Of a DNA stretch of 64,000 nucleotides, positions 16,869-25,970 are shown in pieces. Made by a program: the position numbers and the translations under genes. A model generated the notes under the pieces. The model had not been told where the DNA came from, did not search any database, and saw only the letters and a program-made list of their open reading frames with translations. How positions within the stretch are numbered: position 1 is the stretch's first letter; every line of letters starts with the position of its first letter. Source of the DNA: Acinetobacter sp. ANC 7912 (lineage in GTDB: Bacteria; Pseudomonadota; Gammaproteobacteria; Pseudomonadales; Moraxellaceae); contig NZ_CP156795.1 in NCBI RefSeq assembly GCF_039862785.1, forward strand, positions 1,798,001-1,862,000, in the 5' to 3' direction.

Positions 16869-18131
16869 ATGCAAGATCCCCAGTTCTCCCTGAAAGAATA
16901 CCTCGCGACCGTACAAGAGGTAGTCAAACTCACCTTTGATACCCCGGTCTGGGTCAAGGCAGAAATCCGTAACCTGAACATCAAGGGCGGACACTATTAT
17001 CTAGAACTGGCAGAAAAAGACCCGGACAATGATCAGGTGATTGCCAGCTGTCGCGCTACGATCTGGAAATATGCAGCGCAGAAGATCGTTAGCCAGTTTG
17101 AACGTGAAAGTGGCATCGAATTTAGTCGTGACCTGAATGTCCTGATCAAGGTCAAAGCCAATTTTGATCCGCAATATGGCTTTTCTCTAAATATTGTTGA
17201 AATCGATTCGAGTTATACCTTAGGTGACATTGCCCGGCGTTATCAGGAAATCGTACAGCGACTGACCGCTGAAGGCTTGCTAGAACGTAATAAACAGCTC
17301 CCGGCACCATTTGATTTGAATAGAATCCTAGTTATTGCACCGGAAAATGCGGCTGGTCTGGGTGACTTTAAAAAGGATGCCGATGCACTGGCAGCCGCAC
17401 AGGTTTGTGAATTTATTTATCACTCTGCAACTTTTCAGGGAAATACCGCGCCACAAAGTATCCGGCAAAGTCTGGCACAAGGCTTAAAGCAATGGGCGGA
17501 AGACTATGCTACGGCGCCCGACCTGATTGTGATTATTCGTGGTGGTGGTGCAGTTAATGATCTGGCATACCTAAACGACTATGAACTGGCTGCCCTGCTG
17601 TGTAAACGCAGCGTCCCGATCTGGGTCGGTATCGGTCATGAAAAAGACCGGACTATTTTGGATGAAATTGCCCATCGATCCTTTGATACCCCAAGCAAGG
17701 TGATTGCCGGGATCCGTAATCATATCGTCGAGCGTGTGCAGGAAGTCATGTCCTATCTACAAACCATTCAACGTGCTTCCCGGCAGCAAATTCAAGCTTA
17801 TCAACGCCAGAATGATCAATTGATGGCATTGATTCAAAGTATCGCCAATGCAAAAGTGACGGAAGCTTCAAAAGAAATTTCTCAACTTAAAACCAGTATT
17901 AGCAATCTGGCTCGTCAACAAACCCGCATGGCACAACAGCAGATTGAAGCCCTGCTACGTGAAACCCTGATTCAGAATCCAAAAACAGTACTGTCCAAAG
18001 GTTATGCCATTGTCCGTCAGCAAGGCCATGCCATCCGTTCTGTGCAGGAATTGGAACACGAGGTTCAGGTCGAAATGCAGGATGGTACCTTTACAGCCCA
18101 CATTACCCAGGTAAATCCCCATGAGCAATGA
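16869..18131 (+). CDS. xseA: exodeoxyribonuclease VII large subunit
   Basis: Catalytic subunit of ExoVII, which degrades single-stranded DNA in both directions. 420 aa. The N-terminal OB-fold spans residues about 5-100 (FSLKEYLATVQEVVK, VWVKAEIRNLNIKGGHYYLELAEKD). The catalytic domain includes IIRGGGAVNDLAYLNDYELA and VGIGHEKDRTILDEIAHRSFDTPSK. A long C-terminal coiled-coil region follows, with a final KGYAIVRQQGHAI segment. xseB follows with an 11-nt overlap, so the subunits are co-translated. Confidence 0.95.
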   Translation: MQDPQFSLKEYLATVQEVVKLTFDTPVWVKAEIRNLNIKGGHYYLELAEKDPDNDQVIASCRATIWKYAAQKIVSQFERESGIEFSRDLNVLIKVKANFDPQYGFSLNIVEIDSSYTLGDIARRYQEIVQRLTAEGLLERNKQLPAPFDLNRILVIAPENAAGLGDFKKDADALAAAQVCEFIYHSATFQGNTAPQSIRQSLAQGLKQWAEDYATAPDLIVIIRGGGAVNDLAYLNDYELAALLCKRSVPIWVGIGHEKDRTILDEIAHRSFDTPSKVIAGIRNHIVERVQEVMSYLQTIQRASRQQIQAYQRQNDQLMALIQSIANAKVTEASKEISQLKTSISNLARQQTRMAQQQIEALLRETLIQNPKTVLSKGYAIVRQQGHAIRSVQELEHEVQVEMQDGTFTAHITQVNPHEQ

Positions 18132-18318
18132 CAACACTTTAAGCTTTAAAGAAGGCTATGAAATCCTAAAACGAAATGCAGAACTGCTTGATGCCCAGCA
18201 GGAACCGGATATTGATAATCTGATGAAAATTGTTGAGGAATCTATGACTGCTTATAAAGCCTGTAAAACACGTGTGGATGCCGTACAACAGGCACTAGAT
18301 GAAACTTTTAAGGAATAA
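18121..18318 (+). CDS. xseB: exodeoxyribonuclease VII small subunit
   Basis: 65-aa helical protein (SFKEGYEILKRNAELL, then EESMTAYKACKTRVDAVQQAL) matching XseB, which wraps several copies around the XseA coiled coil. It starts inside xseA. The following hairpin at 18391-18418 ends the operon. Confidence 0.93.
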   Translation: MSNDNTLSFKEGYEILKRNAELLDAQQEPDIDNLMKIVEESMTAYKACKTRVDAVQQALDETFKE

Positions 18319-18390
18319 AATAATTTCTCTTTTATGTTTTTAATAGTGCAATAATGAAAGCCAATACTGCTTAGGCTATTTTCTATCATT

Positions 18391-18418
18391 AAAAAGCCTC
18401 CATTATTGAAGGCTTTTA
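18391..18418. terminator. bidirectional terminator after xseB
   Basis: AAAAGCCT (18392-18399) / AGGCTTTT (18410-18417) with flanking A and T runs. It serves xseB on the plus strand and the 49-aa ORF on the minus strand. Confidence 0.8.
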
Positions 18419-18430
18419 TCTTTTGAATGC

Positions 18431-18580
18431 CTATTTTTGTTCTCTTAATGGATGCTCAGGCTCTGCATTGGGTTTCTTTTCTGGCTTGACGTTTTTGTAA
18501 GAAGATTGGTTACCTTTGTCGTCATTCGATTCTTTATGTGGCGTCACATCTTTGTCGGATTGCTCGGATAACTTGGTCAT
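18431..18580 (-). CDS. 49-aa hydrophilic protein separated from its promoter by an IS
   Basis: MTKLSEQSDKDVTPHK at the start, ending PEHPLREQK: a highly charged, probably disordered small protein. The AGGTG ribosome-binding site is well spaced before the ATG and lies within the target duplication of the adjacent IS. Before insertion the sequence read GGGAAGGTGTCTATG, so the element separated the ribosome-binding site from everything upstream (now beyond 19858). Whether the protein is still made depends on outward transcription from the element. Function unknown. Confidence 0.6.
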   Translation of the reverse strand: MTKLSEQSDKDVTPHKESNDDKGNQSSYKNVKPEKKPNAEPEHPLREQK

Positions 18581-18588
18581 AGACACCT

Positions 18589-19857
18589 CATTGCTGTCCC
18601 ACAATTTTTCACAAGAGGAAGCTCATTTGAGCTTCCTCTTGTTTTATGGGTATTTTATCGGGTGAAAATAAAGCTTTTAAAGTTCTTCTTTCAAACAAAT
18701 TCACTTGAATTATTCTGAGTAAACGTTGAACTGTCCAACCTGTTTTCCCTAAATGTTGAGCGAAACTCACCAATAAATAGGCGATCATCGCAATCCAGAT
18801 TTGTGTCTGAATTGCGTTCCTGCTGCGGCCTAGAAACGCTTTTAATTTGAGATTCTGCTTAATCGCCTTAAAGAACAGCTCAACTTTCCAACGATCTTTA
18901 TAAATCGCCGCAATGGTGGAGGCGGCTAAATGAAAGTTATTGCTGAGAAAGCTAAAGTGCTTGCCACTTTGCTGATCTCTATATTCAATTCTTCTTAACA
19001 CTGGGGCTTTTCTTTTTAGAGCATGTGCGCTATTCAGCTGAATGGTTTCATCTTTTAGAATACCTTTGGATTCAAGCACTGGATGTTGCTGGATTACCTG
19101 ATACACAGATTTAGGCCTAAAACGTGTGACAAATCCAATGTTTTGAGCAGTCAGATTTGCATACCATTGGTAATCGACATAGCCTTTATCAAAAACTACA
19201 ATGCTGCCAGCAGGAAACTGGAATTTGCGGCCTTGTACCATGTCATTTTCTTTGCCATTTTCAACTGCAACAAACTCAGGAATATCATTGCTGTGATTCA
19301 ATCCTATGCTGAGTTTCATGCTGGCTTTTGAGTCGTGAACTTTGGCCCATTCACATAAGGAAAGCGACAGGTTAATATGACTGGCATCCAAGGAATACAA
19401 GGGATTCTTAAAGCGAAATTTATGAGCTACTTTTGAGTGTTCATAGTATTTAAGCAACTTGTAAAATAGCTGTTGATACAAGGCAGCAGGCTGCTGCTCA
19501 TTGATTCGTGCCAGCGTGCTTCGGGGAATAGACTTTGCTCCGAGATGACTTAGCTTTTCCTGTTGGCACTCCAAATTGGACTGAATATCTCTCAGACTTT
19601 GCCTACAAGAGAATTGAGACATCAATATGGCAATAAACTGATCCCACCGGGAAGCCGCTCTAAATTTCTGTCCAACATGGTGTACTTTAGCAAGTTGTTC
19701 AAAATCCTGTCGCACAACAGGTTTAATTAGCTCATGAAATACGGTATTCTGATGTGACAAAACCTGAATCCTGGTCGTTAAAGTGTTTGTTTGCACTCAT
19801 ATTTTAACTGTTAAGACTCAGGTTTTTTTATTTAAAGCAAACTATGGGACAGCAGTG
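18589..19857 (-). mobile_element. IS4-family element with DUF4372-type transposase (1269 bp)
   Basis: Imperfect terminal repeats: CATTGCTGTCCCACA on the left and, as complement, CACTGCTGTCCCATA on the right. 10-bp target duplications ATAGACACCT lie at 18579-18588 and 19858-19867. One intact transposase gene. It is unrelated in sequence to the two IS4-group copies nearby. It lies in the 5' leader of the 49-aa ORF. Confidence 0.92.
18609..19796 (-). CDS. IS4-family transposase (DUF4372 subgroup)
   Basis: 395 aa. The N-terminal DUF4372-like domain (residues about 20-80) includes SRWDQFIAILMSQFSCRQSLRDI. The DDE core has Asp in YSLDASHINLS and in VVFDKGYVDYQW, and the signature YKDRWKVELFFKAIKQNLKLKAFLG (Glu in VELFFK). 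The start appears to be GTG at 19796. Frame intact, so probably functional. Confidence 0.9.
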   Translation of the reverse strand: MQTNTLTTRIQVLSHQNTVFHELIKPVVRQDFEQLAKVHHVGQKFRAASRWDQFIAILMSQFSCRQSLRDIQSNLECQQEKLSHLGAKSIPRSTLARINEQQPAALYQQLFYKLLKYYEHSKVAHKFRFKNPLYSLDASHINLSLSLCEWAKVHDSKASMKLSIGLNHSNDIPEFVAVENGKENDMVQGRKFQFPAGSIVVFDKGYVDYQWYANLTAQNIGFVTRFRPKSVYQVIQQHPVLESKGILKDETIQLNSAHALKRKAPVLRRIEYRDQQSGKHFSFLSNNFHLAASTIAAIYKDRWKVELFFKAIKQNLKLKAFLGRSRNAIQTQIWIAMIAYLLVSFAQHLGKTGWTVQRLLRIIQVNLFERRTLKALFSPDKIPIKQEEAQMSFLL

Positions 19858-19987
19858 ATAGACACCTTCCCTTTTTTAGTTCTATTTAGATCATAGATAT
19901 GACAGATTGGGAAATAAGCTCAAGATAAGAAATGTTGTGTATGTTTATCCAATCCAAAGGTTTCTAAAATTTGTGCATAAAAAAGCC

Positions 19988-19997
19988 CTCAACTGAG
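19988..19997. repeat. left target duplication of IS4 copy 2 (half of the tamB terminator)
   Basis: CTCAACTGAG, repeated at 21389-21398. The pre-insertion sequence GCC-CTCAACTGAG-GGC flanked by A6 and T5 was the tamB terminator. Confidence 0.9.
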
Positions 19998-21388
19998 TAA
20001 TGCCAGTCAGTTAAGAGATTGACTGGCTTTTTCTTGGGTATTTTTGAGGTTTTCCTTTTACAACCCTTGGATAACTCCTCACTCTTCTCTCAGGTATAAC
20101 ATACCGATTAGATTTCTCCATTAAACTTTCCAGATGTTTGGGTAGATTACCTGCAGAAGCCAAAGAGTCGAATCTGAGTAAATTAAGAAGGGCAATAGAT
20201 GCAATATGAAAACTGATCCTCAACGGGCTTACTTTGGCACGTTGAGCCATATATTTCATTTGTCTTCTTAGAACATTATAAGCAATCAAGACACCCCATA
20301 ATTCTTGATAAATTAAGTCTGGCTGTTTGCTCCTTAAGTGCTTACCTTCCTGTAAATTGCTTTTAATTTCTCGGTAACACATTTCAATTTCCCAACGCTG
20401 AGCATATAACTTTGCCAAGGCTATAAGTGGGTATGTCTTTGAATCTAATAATGAAGTAATGTAACGTCTGATTTTTCCTGCCTGCTCAACTTCAATTAAA
20501 CGTGCTTCCCAGTAATCTCCTAATGCTGGATTAAGTTTTTTGGCTCTTGCTGATATTGGCATCCTGATATGAAAATCATGTGGGGAATTCCGTTTAATTA
20601 TGTCATAACGTAAATTATCTTTTGCTCGCATCAGCCAATGACTTGATTCTCCACGTGTTTGCCAGCCTATTAAAAAATCAGCAGAGAAATAAGCTCGATC
20701 AAACAAAGTAATACTTTGTGCTGGAGGAGATAATTGATTTGCTAATGTGAGTTCACCTTGATCCATACTGCCTATTTGGGCATCTATGATTTCATGAGTA
20801 TTGGTATTCACTAGACACGTGGCTCTAACTTGTGGGTAAGGTGCTACAGCAGTTTTACCTTTAGATGAGCCAAAATGATTAAAATTCTCCTTGGTCAGTG
20901 GCATAGACCAAACCACCCCGTCAACAGCACATACACTAAGACCTTGAAAGGTTGAATATTGTTGTTGTGATTCATCAAACCATGCTTGGCTGATTAAGGA
21001 GAATAAGGCGGCTAAGGGTTCTCGACCTAAACGTTGTCGAGCTTGGACAGCTGCACTAGGAACACAATAATCTGTTGTACCAAACACGAGTTTTAATTGT
21101 TCTACCACATAGCTGATGGGTTGATTGCGAAACAAGGCAAGCCCAAGAACAAGCCAAACCACGTGCTCAGCAGGTAATTTTCTCCTTCTGATCGATGCCT
21201 TACCTGTTTGATGCAGAGATGTTTCAATCCAATTTAAGTCAATAAGTTCACAAAAATGGCTAAGTGATGGGAGAGCATGTTCAAGAGTGGATTCTAAATG
21301 TTCAGATAAAGACATAAAAAAATGAGCGTATTTACATACACTCATTTTTACTACATTTTGCTAATATTTGCTTAACTGACTGGCATTA
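19998..21388 (-). mobile_element. IS4-group insertion sequence, copy 2 (1391 bp)
   Basis: Same 18-bp terminal repeats as copy 1, with a 10-bp palindromic target duplication. The plus-strand hairpin at the left end (GCCAGTCA / TTGACTGGC then TTTTT) is conserved. It sits in the loop of the tamB terminator, in the same orientation relative to the upstream gene as copy 1. Confidence 0.93.
20011..21315 (-). CDS. IS4-group transposase, copy 2
   Basis: 434 aa, same domain layout as copy 1. The frame is open 10 codons further upstream (21345), but the Met at 21315 (MSLSEHLES) aligns with the copy 1 start. Substitutions relative to copy 1 are spread through both ends (for example LGREPLAALFSLI against LGSEPLNALFSLL), while the block at 20237-20511 is identical at DNA level. 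Confidence 0.92.
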   Translation of the reverse strand: MSLSEHLESTLEHALPSLSHFCELIDLNWIETSLHQTGKASIRRRKLPAEHVVWLVLGLALFRNQPISYVVEQLKLVFGTTDYCVPSAAVQARQRLGREPLAALFSLISQAWFDESQQQYSTFQGLSVCAVDGVVWSMPLTKENFNHFGSSKGKTAVAPYPQVRATCLVNTNTHEIIDAQIGSMDQGELTLANQLSPPAQSITLFDRAYFSADFLIGWQTRGESSHWLMRAKDNLRYDIIKRNSPHDFHIRMPISARAKKLNPALGDYWEARLIEVEQAGKIRRYITSLLDSKTYPLIALAKLYAQRWEIEMCYREIKSNLQEGKHLRSKQPDLIYQELWGVLIAYNVLRRQMKYMAQRAKVSPLRISFHIASIALLNLLRFDSLASAGNLPKHLESLMEKSNRYVIPERRVRSYPRVVKGKPQKYPRKSQSIS

Positions 21389-21409
21389 CTCAACTGAGGG
21401 CTTTTTGTT

Positions 21410-24400
21410 TTAGAAACGCCAGTTATAGAACAAGTCGATCGCCCGTTCGAGTGACTGACTGGCTTCCATATATAAACGCTGATTGATCTGATAACGCAAG
21501 GTCAGTTTGTTTACCGGAGTAAATACACCAACACCATAACGGATAAACAAGTCTGGCGTAATATAACCCGTTACGGATACCTGTGTATCATCACCAGTAC
21601 CCTGCGCATCCAGGGCCAGACCACTTAAACCAAAAGTACGCCCGATCTGGTTGGTCAAGGCACGTGTTCCGCCCAAGCCCAGACTAATGCCGGCTGCAGC
21701 AATAGTATTGTTCACATCCGATCTAAAGCTTTCAGTCTGACTCAGTGCGGAACTACCTTCATTGATACGACCTGTAATCAGCGCATTTAATGCTTCCTGC
21801 TCGGACAAGCCAGCATCGTTATAGACTTGAATCGCCGGGCTGGCAGCTGAACCGGTAACACGTACACCGACGACGTTACCTTGAACGGATTTATTGGCAT
21901 CAATATCCAGAGTTGGATTGGAGAGTGGGCCATTGAAACGGGCAATGGCACGGTTCAAATCCAGACTCTGACCATAAGCTTCAATCTTTACACGTTGAGA
22001 GACACCAATTGCACCATTGGCACGCATTGCAGTTTCCAGACCACGTTGAGACAGATTCACACGACCCAACAATGGAATACGGCTATCAAAGCCCTGGAAA
22101 ATCACCTGATTGCCCAGTGAAACGGAAATATCAGCACGAATATCCCAAGGACGCGCTGCGCGAAGAATGGCTAGCTGATCTTGACCTTCGCGTACCACTC
22201 GCACATCGGAAGATACCCCCACCACCGGTTTCGAAGCTTCCGGCATCGAAATCAGCGCACGTGGTACTTGCACCGAACCATTTAGGCTCAGTTTTTTATT
22301 AAATGGATACATATCCAGAGTTAAGTCTGGAGTCACGACTGCTGTGATCAGAGGTGCTTGACGGACTAACAGGTTCTCGCCTCTCAGATGCAGCTGCACT
22401 CGCATTTCATTTTTCCAGTCCACTGAACCAGTCAAACGGCCTACACCACGGCCACTGTTAAATGCGCCATTGATTGTGGCATGATCCTGACTCACTGCAG
22501 AATACAGCTGTACATTGGTGAGATTGACTGGCAGCGAAATCATGCTAATTGCACCATCTTTGACTCGCACCTGACCATTGAGCAGTGGTTTGGTTAAAGT
22601 CCCACTAATCTTTCCGGCATAAGACAAAGTACCACTCAGGCTACGCACATCCTGAATAAATGGTTTAAAGACTTTCAGCTCAACCTGGTTAAAGGCAACC
22701 TCACCGCGCATTGGCAGGTTGTCACGATATGGATCAATGATGACATTGGCATAACCGGTACCGATTTCTGGTGCTTTCACATCCAAACGAATTTGTAGAC
22801 CTTCAGCCACACTCTTCGCCACCAGGCCCACTTCATCATATTTCATGGTCTGGCCCAGATACTGTGGATCTTCAGCAGCGAGACCGACCACACCATTACG
22901 GGTCACTAGTTTGGCATCAATTTTTGGTCGCGCCCCTTTGGCCCAAGTGGCTTTGGCATAACCATTCACTTTACCTGTGATCGCAATACCCTCAGGCATA
23001 AAGGCACTGAAATCATCCAGATCGACATTTCGTGTCTGGAAGGACACGCTGGCACGATTTTTATTTACACGAATTGGCTGATCAAAACACAGCTGGCTTT
23101 GCTGGCTGGTCCAGCAATGTGCACCGACAAACAGATCTGATTGAGCCGTGTTATAAATCACTGAAGCACTTTGACGCTGTACCAACCGGGTACGTAGTGA
23201 GTCAAAATCCCCTTTCTGGATCTGACCCAGCCAGTTATTTTGCGCGTTAAAGCCGCCTGCCAGCTGCACATAAAAGCTAGTCAGCTTGTTCTCAGCCTGT
23301 AATTGCAGCACATGTGCAGCACGAGTACCCGCCAGTGAGATCTGCCCCTTGGTAATCTGACGGTTACCACTACGCAAGTTCTCCATAGTGGCAGTCAGCA
23401 AGGTCGGAGTATTTTGTGACGTTGGCAACTGGCCCTGTACCCGGATTTTCTGCACACTGAAAACATTATTAAATGCAAAGTCATCCACGGCCAAATTGGC
23501 TGAAGCACGCAGGCGTGGCTGAGCCTGCATATTCACATAACCATAAGCGCGACCACGTAACCCTGGATAAATCTCATATAATGCTGGTGCATTAACTTTC
23601 AACTGCAGATTCTGTGCATTACCAGTCGCCTGCAGCTGGTTGTTAGCATAAGACAGGAACAGGTTATTGGCTTCAAAATGACGTGGCACAAAACCGCTCT
23701 GCTTATTGTCAATGATCATCGACAGGTTACCCGTACCACGTACCGGTTTATTATTCAGCATTCCGGCCAGATTCAGCTTCTCGATCTGAATCCGTTTCAG
23801 TGCATCCGACCACAGGCCACGGGTTCTGACATTTCCAGACAATTCACCTTTAACACTCGAAGCAAAATATTGTGGCTTGAAACGTACCAGCGAAGCATTC
23901 AGATCCCAGCCAATGCCATTGGCCATATTCACCAGACCATGGGCATTGATTTTGCCAGCGATACCATCATGCTTGAATTCATCCACACGTAACAAGCTTG
24001 GAGTGCCAGAAACCTTGAACTGTAACAGGCCTTTACTTGCTGCAAACTGGCTGGCATTCAGGTTACCATCATAATGCACCGCATAGCCTTTAAAACCGCC
24101 ACCCTGTTTCTCGTCATGGAAAAGTAAGGCTGCAGTACTGCTTCCGGTCAGATGTACCGTTTCATTCTGACCCGCCAATCGACCAGTCAGGTCAATCCCT
24201 TTAAGATTGATAATCTGCTGGTTCGGTTTGGCATAACCACTGGCAGTGACCCGACCATTGAGGCGATCGACTGGTAATGCTGGAGCTATAGTCTGGGTAT
24301 TTAAATCCTTGGCATCCAGGACTGCATTCCATTTCAGTTGACGCTTTTGGTCGGGCAATTCCACAACGGCGTTACCGCTCAGGCTGCCACTTTGTGCACT

Positions 24401-25930
24401 GTAGTTAAAGTTTGGAACTTTTAAGATATTATTTTTTAGATTGAGTTTGGCCTGGTACATCCCCGGTGGAAGTAAAGCCCCTTCATGTGCAGAAACACCG
24501 GTGGCCACAAAAATATCCTGCTGACCATCAGTCAGGGCCAAATTGACATTCCCAGATTCACTCTTGAGCCAACCCACATAAGGTACAGCCCGATCAATAT
24601 TTTTCCAGGCCACATTCATCAACATCGGCTGAGCTTTGTTATTTTTCGCCTCAGCCTGATCCAACTTGATGTTCCAGGTTTCATATTTATCAAAATCGAT
24701 CAGACCGGTTAAATGCAAACCTTTTTCCAGTGTCCCTTTCGATGCAACTTTGGCATCAAGCATAGGTGGCAAGAAGTCCTGTACCACTTGCGGAATCACC
24801 TTGTCTTTAGGATTGAGTTTATTGACTTGTCCCGCAATATCCCAGGTAACTCTCTCATGCCAGCCGACTACACCAGCCAGACTCACCGAGCCTTTCATCA
24901 GCTGACCATTAAAATCGCTAATATTCAACTGATTCACCAGATCGGTATAGCCCAGCACACTATATTGACCTTCCGGAATATTTTGACCGCTCAAATCTGT
25001 ATTCAAATTAATGTCTAGGCGCTTAATATCACCTTTGAAATCAGCAATACCATCTTTAGTAAACAGTTTTTGATCTTGCAGAATCGGCCAGTGATACTGT
25101 TTAAACTTGAGCTGACCAAACATGGGAACATCTGGACGCATAGGATGAACCACCGCCCAGCCTGTCAGCAAATCTGGGGTATTGGTCGCTACTCCCGCCT
25201 GAATGGTATCTAGGGAACCGCGCGCATCCACGTGAATGTCACGAATGTTCAGGCTGTCATTTAAGGATGGTAGATTCACAATCCCGGTGGCATTCAGTGG
25301 ATATTTACCATGAAAATCCATGCGCCCATTGGCTTCTCGCACTGACAGATAGCCCATGTTCATGCTGGTATCTTCAAAAGTCAGTTCAGTGCCTGACCAT
25401 AAGCCTTCATTGATCACCACATCATAGAAATCTACGTTACTGCTATGGGTTTTAATCAGCAAATGATCTAAATCCAGATGATCAACACGCAGTACAAATG
25501 GTAACCGGATATCATTAAAAGCAAATGGTTTGTCATTTGGCGGATTCTTGGTAATGATCTGCAGATTTCGTACATCGGCTCGATTGAGGTGGATTTCTCT
25601 TTTGATAATGGCGCGCCACCCCAAGGTAACATCGGCCCGGTCAATTTTGACATCAACAGGTTTCAGACTGACCAGAACATTACGCAGGATAATCCCGCGC
25701 CACAGGTTCCCGCCCTCATATTCATAATGAATAATCTGCTGACGTTCGAGCACCTGATCCAGCAGGAATTTACTGCCGCGATCGGTTGAGAACATTACCG
25801 CCAGTGCACCCAGCAGAAAAATGATCGAAAATAGGACCGACAATAAGATGCTTCTTAAAATGCGACGTTTTTTCGGCAACGGCGTATTTTCCGGTTCTGC
25901 GTCTTGTGGTTGCTGGTTCTCTTCGACCAT
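21410..25930 (-). CDS. tamB: translocation and assembly module subunit TamB
   Basis: 1506 aa AsmA-like bridge protein that works with TamA in envelope assembly and phospholipid transport between membranes. One N-terminal membrane anchor (residues about 25-48, SILLSVLFSIIFLLGALAV), then a long beta-rich repeat region. The conserved C-terminal TamB domain includes ARFNGPLSNPTLDIDANK, GVRVTGSAASPAIQVY and SEQEALNALITGR. It ends in a beta-strand terminating YNWRF, as expected for docking with the TamA barrel. It lies 40 nt after tamA in one operon. Its terminator has been split by IS4 copy 2. Confidence 0.95.
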   Translation of the reverse strand: MVEENQQPQDAEPENTPLPKKRRILRSILLSVLFSIIFLLGALAVMFSTDRGSKFLLDQVLERQQIIHYEYEGGNLWRGIILRNVLVSLKPVDVKIDRADVTLGWRAIIKREIHLNRADVRNLQIITKNPPNDKPFAFNDIRLPFVLRVDHLDLDHLLIKTHSSNVDFYDVVINEGLWSGTELTFEDTSMNMGYLSVREANGRMDFHGKYPLNATGIVNLPSLNDSLNIRDIHVDARGSLDTIQAGVATNTPDLLTGWAVVHPMRPDVPMFGQLKFKQYHWPILQDQKLFTKDGIADFKGDIKRLDINLNTDLSGQNIPEGQYSVLGYTDLVNQLNISDFNGQLMKGSVSLAGVVGWHERVTWDIAGQVNKLNPKDKVIPQVVQDFLPPMLDAKVASKGTLEKGLHLTGLIDFDKYETWNIKLDQAEAKNNKAQPMLMNVAWKNIDRAVPYVGWLKSESGNVNLALTDGQQDIFVATGVSAHEGALLPPGMYQAKLNLKNNILKVPNFNYSAQSGSLSGNAVVELPDQKRQLKWNAVLDAKDLNTQTIAPALPVDRLNGRVTASGYAKPNQQIINLKGIDLTGRLAGQNETVHLTGSSTAALLFHDEKQGGGFKGYAVHYDGNLNASQFAASKGLLQFKVSGTPSLLRVDEFKHDGIAGKINAHGLVNMANGIGWDLNASLVRFKPQYFASSVKGELSGNVRTRGLWSDALKRIQIEKLNLAGMLNNKPVRGTGNLSMIIDNKQSGFVPRHFEANNLFLSYANNQLQATGNAQNLQLKVNAPALYEIYPGLRGRAYGYVNMQAQPRLRASANLAVDDFAFNNVFSVQKIRVQGQLPTSQNTPTLLTATMENLRSGNRQITKGQISLAGTRAAHVLQLQAENKLTSFYVQLAGGFNAQNNWLGQIQKGDFDSLRTRLVQRQSASVIYNTAQSDLFVGAHCWTSQQSQLCFDQPIRVNKNRASVSFQTRNVDLDDFSAFMPEGIAITGKVNGYAKATWAKGARPKIDAKLVTRNGVVGLAAEDPQYLGQTMKYDEVGLVAKSVAEGLQIRLDVKAPEIGTGYANVIIDPYRDNLPMRGEVAFNQVELKVFKPFIQDVRSLSGTLSYAGKISGTLTKPLLNGQVRVKDGAISMISLPVNLTNVQLYSAVSQDHATINGAFNSGRGVGRLTGSVDWKNEMRVQLHLRGENLLVRQAPLITAVVTPDLTLDMYPFNKKLSLNGSVQVPRALISMPEASKPVVGVSSDVRVVREGQDQLAILRAARPWDIRADISVSLGNQVIFQGFDSRIPLLGRVNLSQRGLETAMRANGAIGVSQRVKIEAYGQSLDLNRAIARFNGPLSNPTLDIDANKSVQGNVVGVRVTGSAASPAIQVYNDAGLSEQEALNALITGRINEGSSALSQTESFRSDVNNTIAAAGISLGLGGTRALTNQIGRTFGLSGLALDAQGTGDDTQVSVTGYITPDLFIRYGVGVFTPVNKLTLRYQINQRLYMEASQSLERAIDLFYNWRF

Positions 25931-25970
25931 GTTCGTCCCAAATATCTAAAAATTCTAAAATCAGTGAATG

